Assembly (NCBI GenBank): GCA_031262695.1
Contig: JAISHF010000001.1
Span: 1-64,000 of the forward strand
Reading direction: 5' to 3'
Length of the DNA: 64,000 nucleotides
Source: Candidatus Nomurabacteria bacterium
Lineage (GTDB): Bacteria; Patescibacteriota; Saccharimonadia; Saccharimonadales; Saccharimonadaceae
The translations under genes and the position numbers were made by a program. Positions 44,216 to 52,100 of this stretch are shown here, piece after piece; position 1 is the stretch's first letter; the number at the start of each line of letters is the position of its first letter. A model generated the notes under the pieces. That model was not told the origin of the DNA. It saw only the letters and a program-made list of their open reading frames with translations, and did not search any database.

Positions 44216-44836
44216 CTACTGATTATTATCAGCTATCTCTTTCAAATCTTGCAAGACTTGCATACGGCCGACTTTATTAAAGTTTAGCGACAGGTATCTA
44301 TCTCCTACTGTAATAAAATTTCCGTTACTCGCTAACCAATTTGGAGTCGGCAATGGCCGGGTAAGTTCACCCAGCGCCTTAATCTTAAAGGCGTTATCGC
44401 TAGCCATAATATTATCTATCAACTGCTGAAAATCTGCTTTCTTGGTAGAGATTGCAGTATCATCTACACCGGGTACGTCTTTTTCAACAATGACAGAGTG
44501 CTCGTCACCTGCCACGACAGCTATACGCTGGTCTAAAGCTAGTTTATGGACTGCCTCATCATAATCTAAATCGTAGACTTCCAGCCCAGTCAGTTTGTCG
44601 GAATCGTTGAATACATCTTTAATAATCGTATCGGCGGCGTCTCCGCTAGTTACTGTAAAGGCCGCGTAGATAGGCTTGTTGGTTTCAAAAGAGAGGTATG
44701 GAGGAAATATATAATATGGCGTCCTGCTATGCTGCTCCATCCGCTTCGCGTCGTCCATGCTTTTGCCTATCTTGCACAAGTGGGCGTTGTTAGTGCCGAC
44801 TGCAACTTTGTAAATATAGATATTTTCTTTTGCCAT
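44216..44836 (-). CDS. GIY-YIG-like (T5orf172 type) protein behind a poly-G promoter
   Basis: A 206-residue protein starting MAKENIYIYKVAVG with CKIGKSMDDAKRMEQH, the start and Arg-helix pattern of T5orf172/GIY-YIG domains. The rest (AADTIIKDVFNDSDKL, ALGELTRPLP) is not recognised. It shares the IYIY...KIG..D.R layout with the protein at 60307-61032, and both genes have a G tract between -35 and -10. Start at ATG 44836 with AAAGGAG; the reading frame is open further upstream but into the promoter. Nuclease activity is not certain. Confidence 0.75.
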   Translation of the reverse strand: MAKENIYIYKVAVGTNNAHLCKIGKSMDDAKRMEQHSRTPYYIFPPYLSFETNKPIYAAFTVTSGDAADTIIKDVFNDSDKLTGLEVYDLDYDEAVHKLALDQRIAVVAGDEHSVIVEKDVPGVDDTAISTKKADFQQLIDNIMASDNAFKIKALGELTRPLPTPNWLASNGNFITVGDRYLSLNFNKVGRMQVLQDLKEIADNNQ

Positions 44837-44865
44837 ATTTTCTCCTTTATAATTTATATACCCAT

Positions 44866-44899
44866 ATAATACCCCCCCCCCCCGAACTTTTGTCAAGCT
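44866..44899 (-). promoter_or_regulatory. Promoter with a G12 tract in the spacer
   Basis: TTGACA, AAAGTTC, twelve G, then TATTAT: spacer of 19 nt. Loss of two G would give the ideal 17. Slippage in such a tract is a known way to switch promoters, as in Neisseria porA. Confidence 0.75.
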
Positions 44900-44994
44900 T
44901 GGGGCTCAACGAACTACATGCCCCTAATAAAATCCAAAAATCTTATGAATTGGGTGATTTGGGGGTTTTGGGCGGCTGGTGGTATAATGGGGGT

Positions 44995-45513
44995 ATGAAA
45001 CAGGACGAAAAGCATAATTCTAAGGGTGCGGAGTGGGTGGTGCTGTGGGTGGTGATGTTGGCGTTGGTGGCGGCGATTGTGGGGGTGATTTGGGTGGCTG
45101 GCGAGCGGGCTGAGCAAAAAAGACGGGAACAAGAGCAGGCCGAGAGTGGTGCGGGCGAGGTGGCGACGCCTGATTATAGCATGCTGACGGCAATGAATAG
45201 TCAGGCGTTGCTTGGGATGCTGCTGGTTGGTGACTCGGGGTTCTTATATGTCGGGCGGCCGACTTGTCCACATTGTCAAGTGTTTGCGCCGATTTTGACA
45301 GAGGTGGTGGCGGAGAATGGCTTAGAGGTGTATTATCTAAATACGGACGCGGTGCGAAGTGAGGCTGATTATGATACGGCGCTGGACGCGGTTGGGGTGA
45401 GTGGTGTGCCAAGTTTTATGTATATTCGGGACGGTCAGGTGGCGGCGAAGCTTACTGACACGACAAATAAAGAAAAACTATTAGAGTTTATTCGCGAGAA
45501 CTCCCAAAGCTAG
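44995..45513 (+). CDS. Membrane-anchored thioredoxin-like protein
   Basis: Residues 13-33 form a signal anchor (EWVVLWVVMLALVAAIVGVIW), then a charged linker and a thioredoxin domain with the redox pair in RPTCPHCQVFAP near residue 88 and the cis-Pro in VSGVPSFMYI. Likely a periplasm-side disulfide handler, or one acting at the cell surface. Start at ATG 44995, 6 nt after TATAAT: leaderless. Confidence 0.88.
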   Translation: MKQDEKHNSKGAEWVVLWVVMLALVAAIVGVIWVAGERAEQKRREQEQAESGAGEVATPDYSMLTAMNSQALLGMLLVGDSGFLYVGRPTCPHCQVFAPILTEVVAENGLEVYYLNTDAVRSEADYDTALDAVGVSGVPSFMYIRDGQVAAKLTDTTNKEKLLEFIRENSQS

Positions 45514-45584
45514 GAGGTTGGCGGTTAGCGATGGAGCGAAGCCGCTTGGCGATTGGGGCGTTTGAAATGTAGAATTGTGAGCCT

Positions 45585-46487
45585 CTATTCGGTGCGGAGG
45601 GCTTGGATTGGGTCAAGTTTGGCGGCTTTGCGGCTTGGGAGCCAGCCTGAAATCACGGCGACCAACATCAGGCTAGCAATGAGAATTAAGGCTTGGACTG
45701 GGCTGACGATTAGTAGGCGGATGGAAGGATCTTCAATCCCGAGAAAACTGTTGATGACTGGGTTCAAGAGAGTGATGAGGCACGCAATAATGACACCAAT
45801 TAGGCCGCCGAGGAAGCCGATCCAAGCTGCCTCATAGCGGAACATTCTGAGGACATCTTTGCGTTTCATACCGAGAGCCTTCATCAGGCCGATTTCGCGC
45901 GTGCGTTCTAGCACGGAAATATACTGCGTGTTGATGATACCGAAGACAGAGGCAAGAATTGCCAAAGCCCCAAAGCCCATCAGGCCGTATTGGGCGATAT
46001 TAACCACTTGGTAGAGGCTCTCGCGGTCCTCCTTTTCGGAGTAAAGGCCACCGATATTTTTCGTTGCGTCGCTTGGTTGGCTCAGCGCCTCCATTACGCG
46101 GTCAACATCGGCCTCAGTTTTGGCGCGGACGGTCACGGAAAAATAGCAGCCGGGGAACTCTTCAAGCTCGTAGTCGGCGTTGGTTATCACCGAGCCGACA
46201 CCGTCAAGGGTCTCAAGCTTGCTGATGTCGCCGGCACAGAGGTTGCCCTCTTGCTGCATATTGCCTTCGTCGTCGTAAACGGTGGCGGCATAAACACTAA
46301 TATCGCGAAAATCAACCCCCATATCGCCCATATGCTTGTTGATAAAGGCACGGCCGCCATTCCCTGCTGCAAGCGCAAGCGTAATAGTGGTAGCGCCGAC
46401 AGCTATAGCAAGGGCGGTTAGGATAGTGCGAACCTTGGATTGGCGAAGATTGCGATAAGAGCGTTTGATTAAATCTTGGCGTTTCAT
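45585..46487 (-). CDS. FtsX-like ABC permease (MacB type)
   Basis: Three-hundred residues: one N-terminal helix (KVRTILTALAIAVGATTITLAL), an outside domain of about 130 residues with two Cys (EGNLCAGDI and EFPGCYF), then three helices with the FtsX signature VLERTREIGLMKALGMKRKDVL. Works with the ATPase upstream as a mechanotransmission or lipoprotein-handling complex. Start overlaps the ATPase stop (ATGA). Confidence 0.9.
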   Translation of the reverse strand: MKRQDLIKRSYRNLRQSKVRTILTALAIAVGATTITLALAAGNGGRAFINKHMGDMGVDFRDISVYAATVYDDEGNMQQEGNLCAGDISKLETLDGVGSVITNADYELEEFPGCYFSVTVRAKTEADVDRVMEALSQPSDATKNIGGLYSEKEDRESLYQVVNIAQYGLMGFGALAILASVFGIINTQYISVLERTREIGLMKALGMKRKDVLRMFRYEAAWIGFLGGLIGVIIACLITLLNPVINSFLGIEDPSIRLLIVSPVQALILIASLMLVAVISGWLPSRKAAKLDPIQALRTE

Positions 46488-47197
46488 TTTGTGCCTTTCT
46501 TGGTTTGGCTGGTTGGTTTAGTGTTGCCAGTTATTTTGACGAGCTTGCCGTCTTCAAGGAAAATCTGGATTTGGCATTTTTGGGCGAGAACTTCGTCGTG
46601 GGTGACGATAAATAGTGTGGTGCCGTGGTCTTGGTTATAAGAAAAAAGCAATTTTTCGACCTCGGCGCCAGTAGTGGTGTCAAGATTGCCGGTCGGCTCG
46701 TCGGCAAAAAGGATTTTGGGCTGCCGAACAATGGCACGGGCAACGGCAAGGCGTTGCTTTTGGCCGCCAGAAAGGTTTTTGGCGAGTTCGTGTTTTTTGC
46801 TCTCTAAACCGACGGCGTGGAGAGCCTTACTAATAGCCTCTTCTCTAGCGCGACCAGTCAAATTGGTGATTTCAAGTGGCAGGCTGACATTATGGGCGCA
46901 AGTTTCGTTGCCCTGCACAAAAAAACTCTGGAAGACAAAGCTCATCTCACGGGCGCGAAAATCGTCAATTTTGTTTTGGTTCCATTTGAGGATATTTTGG
47001 TCGTCAATAATAACTTCGCCGTGTTGCGGGCGGTCTAGCCCCGCGATAGCGTGCATCAAAGTAGATTTGCCAGAGCCACTACGGCCGACGATGGCGACGG
47101 TCGCACCGTCTGGGACACTAAAAGAAATGTCGTGGAGTGCAGTGAAGGCAGTCGTCTTGGCGCCGTAAGTTTTGGTGATGTGTTTTACCTCTATCAT
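46484..47197 (-). CDS. ABC transporter ATPase (LolD/MacB type)
   Basis: Walker [20 protein letters not shown]-loop FVFQSFFV, signature [16 protein letters not shown], Walker [14 protein letters not shown] and switch His FIVTHDE: complete. The typical MacB-class ATPase of 237 residues, with a short Lys/Thr-rich tail. Promoter TTGCAA, 17 nt, TATAAT and ATG 7 nt on: leaderless. Confidence 0.93.
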   Translation of the reverse strand: MIEVKHITKTYGAKTTAFTALHDISFSVPDGATVAIVGRSGSGKSTLMHAIAGLDRPQHGEVIIDDQNILKWNQNKIDDFRAREMSFVFQSFFVQGNETCAHNVSLPLEITNLTGRAREEAISKALHAVGLESKKHELAKNLSGGQKQRLAVARAIVRQPKILFADEPTGNLDTTTGAEVEKLLFSYNQDHGTTLFIVTHDEVLAQKCQIQIFLEDGKLVKITGNTKPTSQTKKGTK

Positions 47198-47270
47198 ATC
47201 TATGATTATATATCACTTGTAGCGATGTTGCAACGTTTGATGGCGAGAGCGTTTCGCTTGTGGTTTTGGG

Positions 47271-47792
47271 CTATTTGCGAGTGTAGAGAGCGGCCTCGTA
47301 TTTGAGGTCCTTGTGGTTGCCCTCTTTGACCGTTCCCTGTTCTAGGATTTCGTGAGTGAAGCCGCTTTTGTTGAATTCAGGGAAAAAGGCGTCAGCATCG
47401 GGGTCGGTGGCTTGGATTTCGTCTAAGTAGAGTCTGCTGGCATAAGGCAAAGTTTGAGCAAAAACGCCAGCGCCACCGATGACGACAATCTCGTCAGGGC
47501 TATCTTTGTAGTCATTAATGATTTGATTGAGGTCGGTTTTGACGAAAGTGTGGGATTTACCCCAGTCGGATTTGCGCTTGGCGGCGGCGTCAAAATCTTC
47601 TTCGTTTAAGACGAAAACGGTTGCACCCTTGGCGTAAAGGTCTAGCCCGTCAAAAGTTTTTTTGCCAACAAGAAGGGTTTTGCCACGCGTGCGGTCAAGA
47701 TAAAAGTCCAAATCTTCACGAAAACTCCAAATTACCCTGCCCTGTTTGCCAAGTTCGCGATCTTGCCCAATGGCGGCGACAATGCTAATCAT
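47271..47792 (-). CDS. folA: Dihydrofolate reductase
   Basis: Reduces dihydrofolate with NADPH. ISIVAAIGQDRELGKQG, IWSFREDLDFYLDRTRGKTLLVGKKTFDGL (catalytic acid in REDL), IVVIGGAGVFAQTLPYASRLYLDEI, and F.E..KSG near the C-terminus. The WHLP motif is changed to WSFR. 173 residues. No thymidylate synthase gene is next to it. Start has AAGAGGT before the ATG. Confidence 0.93.
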   Translation of the reverse strand: MISIVAAIGQDRELGKQGRVIWSFREDLDFYLDRTRGKTLLVGKKTFDGLDLYAKGATVFVLNEEDFDAAAKRKSDWGKSHTFVKTDLNQIINDYKDSPDEIVVIGGAGVFAQTLPYASRLYLDEIQATDPDADAFFPEFNKSGFTHEILEQGTVKEGNHKDLKYEAALYTRK

Positions 47793-47841
47793 TTTTACCT
47801 CTTAATTATGCTTTATATTGTATAATTTTGTAATCTTAATA

Positions 47842-47918
47842 TGGTACACCCGGCAAGACTCGAACTTGCGACCAACTGGTTCGAAGCCAGCTACTCTAAT
47901 CCACTGAGCTACGGGTGC
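47842..47918 (-). tRNA. tRNA-Arg (anticodon TCG)
   Basis: Acceptor GCACCCG/CGGGTGT with encoded CCA; anticodon loop CTTCGAA; T loop TTCGAGT. Confidence 0.96.
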
Positions 47919-47932
47919 ATAGGGGTATTATA

Positions 47933-48685
47933 TCATAAGTTAGTGGGTTTGGCTAGGTCGTTTTCTATGCTAGCCTTTACAAACTGCTCTATTAGTTCTT
48001 TTGCACCAGCATCATAGCCGGTCATTGACTCTGGATGCCACTTGACGCCAATGGCAAATTTATGGCTCGGCAGCTCTACTGCCTCAATTAGTCCGTCATC
48101 TGATTCGGCAGAGATCTTGAGGGTCTTGGGGATATTGGCGACGTCTGCCATCATCCAATGCCGCGAATTCACTTTGGCTCGCTCGGTACCGAAAATCTCA
48201 TAGAGTTTTGTGCTAGGCATTATTGTTATATCGTGAGCGTATAATTCCCGCCGCGAGCGGTCGTGAAGACGCTTTTCTGCTCGCGTTCCCTGTCGGACTT
48301 TGCCTCCTGCCGCCGTCACTAGCACATTAAACCCAGCACAAGAGCCGATAACTGGAATGTTATTCTCTAGGCAAAAACGAGCTACATCAACTTCGTAGCT
48401 GTGAAAAGTTAGCCCGCCCATTAAAACGATGCCTGGACAGAGCTGAATTTGCTTTAATAAGCCCCCCCCCAGAGCCTTATTACTGATGTGATAGTCTGCA
48501 TTTGAATCTTCTAGGTTCTTTTGCTCTTCGTCCCCGAACTCCGTAGGCAAAATGCCAATCGGGATGCCCCCTGCTCGCACAATTGCTCGCCGCCAATCGT
48601 CCACAATCCCAAACTGAGGTGCGCCATGGCGTGCCGCGATAAAATTCGGCTTAGCTACGATGCCGATAATGGGCTGATTGGGCAT
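47933..48685 (-). CDS. Class I glutamine amidotransferase-like hydrolase (peptidase C26), with G9 tract
   Basis: Related to gamma-glutamyl-GABA hydrolase: PIIGIVAKPNFI start, GIVLMGG, nucleophile Cys in PVIGSCAGFNV near residue 116, and the His-Glu pair in GVKWHPES near residue 215. Start at ATG 48685 with GGAG; TATAAT upstream. Codons 73-76 (LGGG) are written with nine consecutive G (48462-48470 on the plus strand as C). A one-base slip would truncate the protein, so the gene could be phase-variable. A leader of about 150 nt upstream (48686-48862) holds hairpins GAATTGC/GCAATTC and TGGCAC/GTGCCA and no gene. Confidence 0.85.
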   Translation of the reverse strand: MPNQPIIGIVAKPNFIAARHGAPQFGIVDDWRRAIVRAGGIPIGILPTEFGDEEQKNLEDSNADYHISNKALGGGLLKQIQLCPGIVLMGGLTFHSYEVDVARFCLENNIPVIGSCAGFNVLVTAAGGKVRQGTRAEKRLHDRSRRELYAHDITIMPSTKLYEIFGTERAKVNSRHWMMADVANIPKTLKISAESDDGLIEAVELPSHKFAIGVKWHPESMTGYDAGAKELIEQFVKASIENDLAKPTNL

Positions 48686-48862
48686 TTGGGCTCCTTTGCC
48701 ATAATTATACCACAAAAAGAAACGCCTCAATGCAATACAGCAAATCTGGCGTTCCAAAAAACTTTAGGTTTTTACAGTAACGTCGCTAACCGTGGGCCTC
48801 TGCGTCGGCAATGGCACACGTGCCAAGAATTGCGGGGCAATTCATATTTTTATTATATCAAA

Positions 48863-49276
48863 TTATTTCTTGAATTCAATAGTTTTCTGGGCTTTGGTGA
48901 TAACAAGAAGCCTTTTTAGTCTGTAATTACCCTTAAACTCCCTCTCGACCTTCGGCAAGTATCGCCGATAGGAGCCATTCATCCGTCGTAAGTCCAAAAT
49001 AACATTCTCGCACTGTTTGCTGGCAGCTTTTAGGCAGTGTTCAATTGTGTATTTGCCAGTTCCTCTTGGAGACTTCATCTCCCAAAATAGCCCGTCTATC
49101 TTAATATCTGGGGTTCTACTACCTTGGCTCTTAGAGGCGGGCACGGTTTCCACAACTTTATGACAATAATCTCTTAGAAAATATAAGGTGTCGAACTCGT
49201 GCTTTTCTGGCAGCTCGCCGCAAATAATCAACTTCGCGCCGCGGACGCCGTCTATGATGATTTTTCCTCTGTTCAT
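48863..49276 (-). CDS. CdiA C-terminal tRNase-like protein
   Basis: A 137-residue protein whose core ([20 protein letters not shown], then [11 protein letters not shown]) matches the tRNA-nuclease domain found at the C-terminus of CdiA contact-dependent toxins, a PD-(D/E)XK-type fold with D, E and K in DGLFWEMK. It stands alone: no secretion domain and no obvious immunity gene next to it. It may be a stray toxin module, a phage-type protein or an intracellular nuclease. Confidence 0.75.
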   Translation of the reverse strand: MNRGKIIIDGVRGAKLIICGELPEKHEFDTLYFLRDYCHKVVETVPASKSQGSRTPDIKIDGLFWEMKSPRGTGKYTIEHCLKAASKQCENVILDLRRMNGSYRRYLPKVEREFKGNYRLKRLLVITKAQKTIEFKK

Positions 49277-49303
49277 TTCCCTGTCTTATCCTAGTTCTTT
49301 CTG

Positions 49304-49380
49304 TGGTACACCCGACAGGATTCGAACCTACGACCTTTGGTACCGGAAACCAACGCTCTATCCAGCTGAGCTACGGGTGC
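49304..49380 (-). tRNA. tRNA-Arg (anticodon CCG)
   Basis: Acceptor GCACCCG/CGGGTGT with encoded CCA; anticodon loop TTCCGGT; T loop TTCGAAT. Confidence 0.96.
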
Positions 49381-49407
49381 ATGGGGGTATTCTAGCACAA
49401 AACCACT

Positions 49408-49529
49408 AAAAACGCAATTGGCTCGCTCAGGTGCGGCGTCGTTTACCTCTGTCGCCACAGAGGTAAACGACGCCTCGCTCTCGGCCTGCCGGCCTCCGAG
49501 ATGCCCTTCGCGAGCCGTTTTGCGTTTTT
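49408..49529. repeat. Cloverleaf palindromic element (C)
   Basis: AAAAACGCAA..GGCTCGC and GCGAGCC..TTTGCGTTTTT close an outer stem. Inside are a 17-bp perfect stem (GGCGTCGTTTACCTCTG and its mirror) and CTCGG/CCGAG. The architecture, outer stem plus two hairpins, is that of elements A and B, with different loops. It touches the stop of the deacetylase gene and may also end its transcript. Confidence 0.6.
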
Positions 49530-50784
49530 AACGGCGGCCGGTGTAGATTTTGCCGTTTTGGAGGGGCTGGCCGAGGAGTTCGGGAACGGTGACGAAGGTG
49601 TAGCCGGCTTTTTTGAGGGCGGGAATAAGGCGGTCAATAGCGGTGACGGTGGTGGCGTGGATGTCGTGGAACAGCACGATGCTGCCGTTTTTGACGCTGC
49701 GGACGGTGGCATTATAGACGGAATTGACATTGCGGCTTTCCCAGTCGCGAGTGTCAACCGACCAGAGAATTAGCGGAAAAGCGGCGGTATTCTGTAAGGT
49801 GCGAGAGGTAGAGCCGTAAGGTGGGCGGAGTAAGGTTGGGGCGACGCCGCCAGCGTTTTTGATAGCATTGGCGGTTTTTGTCAAGTCCGCGGTGATGCTG
49901 GCACTTGACATTTGGGCGAGATTGGCGTGGTTCCATGAGTGGCTGCCGACGGCGTGGCCTTCGGCAATTTGGCGGGCAACAATTTGGGGGTTGCGAGCAG
50001 CAAGCGAGCCGAGAACAAAGAAAGTCACCTTGACATTTTCACGTGCGAGAATGTCAAGTAGGCGTGGCGTGGTGGCGGCGCTAGGGCCGTCATCAAAAGT
50101 GAAGGCGACATATTTGGTGGTGCCGTCGTCGGTCGGGAGCGGCGCCCAAACTTGGCCGTTGCCAGAGGTACCTGTGGTGTTTTTGCTCGGGCCGTCGGAA
50201 TTGTTAGTGTTTTTACTGGTGTTGCTAGCGGTTGTGTTGCCTGGGTTTTGGCTTTCCTGCCCTGTTTCGCCGCTAGTGTCGGGAACGGCAATTTCGTCGC
50301 TATCGTTTGGATCGGTGCCGGCGATATATTCAACACCGACTTCGTAGCCTAGGTCTTGACTTTCGTTGGCGATTTGGCTGTTTCGCATCATAGAAATACC
50401 GAGCCAAGCACCAGCCATAAGCAAAATGCCGAAAGTCGTTATGGTAAAATGGTGGCGATGGATGCGGAAGCTAGCAAAACGGTGCACTGCCTGCTCTGCC
50501 CTGTGCTGATTGCCGTAAGATTGACCGCCAAAAATGCGGTCGGTTGGTGGGGTGGCATCATTAAAAATCGGCCCGTGCGAAGAGAATTCATCATCAAGAA
50601 TCTGGTTTTTGGCTGAGATTTCGTCGTCAAAAATCTGGGTGCGGGTCGGATGCGGCAAAAAATCATCTGACGGCGCGCGGCTGCCACATTCTAGCTCGTT
50701 TGGCGTGCCATCGGAGTTTGGTCGGCAAATCGCCCCTGTTTGGTGGCGATATTGCCTTAGGTTAAAACTTGACTTTTTACTCAT
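49528..50784 (-). CDS. Membrane-anchored polysaccharide deacetylase (NodB domain)
   Basis: Cytoplasmic N-terminus of about 115 residues, a membrane helix (FTITTFGILLMAGAWLGIS), a Ser/Thr/Asn-rich linker and a NodB domain: VAFTFDDGPSAATTP (catalytic and metal Asp), GHAVGSHSWNHANL (metal His pair), LRPPYGS, WSVDTRDWE and SIVLFHDIH. Likely deacetylates wall or host glycans at the surface. Promoter TTGACT, 17 nt, TATACT shares its first 15 nt with that of the 155-901 gene. No Shine-Dalgarno is visible. Confidence 0.93.
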   Translation of the reverse strand: MSKKSSFNLRQYRHQTGAICRPNSDGTPNELECGSRAPSDDFLPHPTRTQIFDDEISAKNQILDDEFSSHGPIFNDATPPTDRIFGGQSYGNQHRAEQAVHRFASFRIHRHHFTITTFGILLMAGAWLGISMMRNSQIANESQDLGYEVGVEYIAGTDPNDSDEIAVPDTSGETGQESQNPGNTTASNTSKNTNNSDGPSKNTTGTSGNGQVWAPLPTDDGTTKYVAFTFDDGPSAATTPRLLDILARENVKVTFFVLGSLAARNPQIVARQIAEGHAVGSHSWNHANLAQMSSASITADLTKTANAIKNAGGVAPTLLRPPYGSTSRTLQNTAAFPLILWSVDTRDWESRNVNSVYNATVRSVKNGSIVLFHDIHATTVTAIDRLIPALKKAGYTFVTVPELLGQPLQNGKIYTGRR

Positions 50785-50939
50785 TTTATGTTATTGTTTG
50801 TTTTGGTTTATTACCTACCTCAGTATATCACACTTGTGCTTAAAAGTCAATACTAAAATGGAAGGTCTTGCTTGTATTTTTGAGGAGAATATGGTAGAAT
50901 ATGGGAAGACGATTCCTAGAAAAATTCGGAGGTAACAAG

Positions 50940-51308
50940 ATGTTAGGAAATCAAGAGTACATTACTAGTGAAAACGGAAAATTACTTAGAGCCGTAGCGG
51001 AAGCAACGGTAGATAAGCACCCAGAGTGGTTGAGAGAACGTGTGAAAGAGGACAAGCAACAGGGCAAAAAGGCAGACAAAAAAGAGGTGCGCAACGACTT
51101 ACTTATCGGTGTATTAGTGCAACTTATGCGAGGCGAGAAAGACATAAAAGGCTGGCCGAACGGTGCGACACGAAAAGGCGGCTGCCGCGAAAGGATAAGC
51201 AAATTGACAGCACAAGAAATCCGGGAAGCGGTGCATTATTTATCAAAAAAAGAGGGCTACAAGCCAGCAATATGGGCAAATATTATCACGGCAAGTGAGT
51301 TTTCCTAA
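50940..51308 (+). CDS. Hypothetical protein, 122 aa
   Basis: A hydrophilic, Lys/Glu-rich protein (MLGNQEYITSENGKLLRAVAEATV, then KEVRNDLLIGVLVQLMRGEKDIKGWPNGATRKGG and a helical C-terminus). No family recognised. I start it at ATG 50940, 7 nt after CGGAGG; a possible earlier ATG at 50901 sits at the -10 box. It ends in a strong terminator. Confidence 0.7.
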   Translation: MLGNQEYITSENGKLLRAVAEATVDKHPEWLRERVKEDKQQGKKADKKEVRNDLLIGVLVQLMRGEKDIKGWPNGATRKGGCRERISKLTAQEIREAVHYLSKKEGYKPAIWANIITASEFS

Positions 51309-51337
51309 AAAGCGAGCAAAAAGCTCGTAAAGACACT

Positions 51338-51368
51338 AAAAAATCGGGTCATTGCGACCCGATTTTTT
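51338..51368 (+). terminator. Strong terminator after the 122-aa gene
   Basis: AAAAAATCGGGTC, loop ATTGC, GACCCGATTTTTT. Confidence 0.9.
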
Positions 51369-51386
51369 GCGCGTGATTTTTGGGCG

Positions 51387-51432
51387 GATTTGGGTGGATT
51401 TTGGTGGATTTTGGTGGATTTTGGTGGATTTT
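51387..51432 (+). repeat. Short tandem repeat GGTGGATTTT x4
   Basis: Four adjacent copies of GGTGGATTTT between two terminators; not coding in any frame I can support. Confidence 0.9.
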
Positions 51433-51447
51433 ATGAAATATTCTTGA

Positions 51448-51638
51448 TAAAAAATCAAGAGGCCGCAGAAAATTGCGACCTCTGTAAATTTTATCTACAC
51501 ACTCCAATACCCCCCTTGACAAAACAAAGGATTATGTCCATTGCAGTGGCCTCCGCTCGTGCAAGTACACGAGCAGGGTAGCCGCTGCATAAGGTACAAT
51601 GTCTCTCGTTAAATCGCTCCCCACCGAACTTTTCAACT
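51448..51638 (-). ncRNA. Unassigned structured RNA of about 190 nt
   Basis: Promoter TTGACA (51674-51669), 18 nt, TAATAT (51650-51645). The RNA carries a long rod: GCAG.GGC and GCC.CTGC around CTGCTCGTG/CACGAGCGG, extended by weaker pairs. Its end is GAGGTCGCA/TGCGGCCTC followed by U-rich sequence (51482-51447). Size and rod shape suggest a 6S-like RNA, but I do not see enough to name it. No ORF. Confidence 0.6.
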
Positions 51639-51803
51639 GATTTTATATTAGCACGAGCACGTTGGTGATGTCAAGGTTTTTTCGGGACTTTTTTGGGAAA
51701 ATTACGATTTGGGAGCGAAAAACACAAGCTTTTAAGGGGTGGGGCGGGCGATTTGACTTTTGCGAATTGTATTGCGGAATAGTTTTTTGGGAGCGGGGTA
51801 TGG

Positions 51804-51838
51804 ACGGGTGGGGCGGTGGGGCGGTGGGGCGGTGGGGT
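51804..51838 (+). repeat. G-rich tandem repeat, possible G-quadruplex
   Basis: GGGTGGGGCGGT repeats (GGGGCGGT three to four times), with more G runs to 51890. The stretch 51639-52100 has no gene. A GACGC/GCGTC hairpin with a run of eight T lies at 51901-51928 and may be a terminator. Confidence 0.6.
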
Positions 51839-52100
51839 GTAGTGGAATGTTGGGGCGGGGCGTATTGACGGCAGCGGGGCGGGGCGGGATTATTTTATTT
51901 GACGCGAAGCGTCGCGCGCGTTTTTTTTGGAGAGGTTTGGGAGAAAACAAAACCAATAACAGGGGTCGGTGGCTTGTTTGACTTATTTTTAGATTATTGT
52001 ATGATATGAAAAAATGCAATTTTAGTGTTCGGGTGGGTTAAATCTTTTGTCTGCTGAGGTTTGGTGGGTTGTATTGGGGGAGATGTGGTATAATAATGAT

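Noticed and set aside
51387-51581. ORF with a Gly/Trp/Phe-rich repeat peptide
   Set aside because: It is a product of the GGTGGATTTT repeat, crosses an RNA terminator and has no ribosome site.
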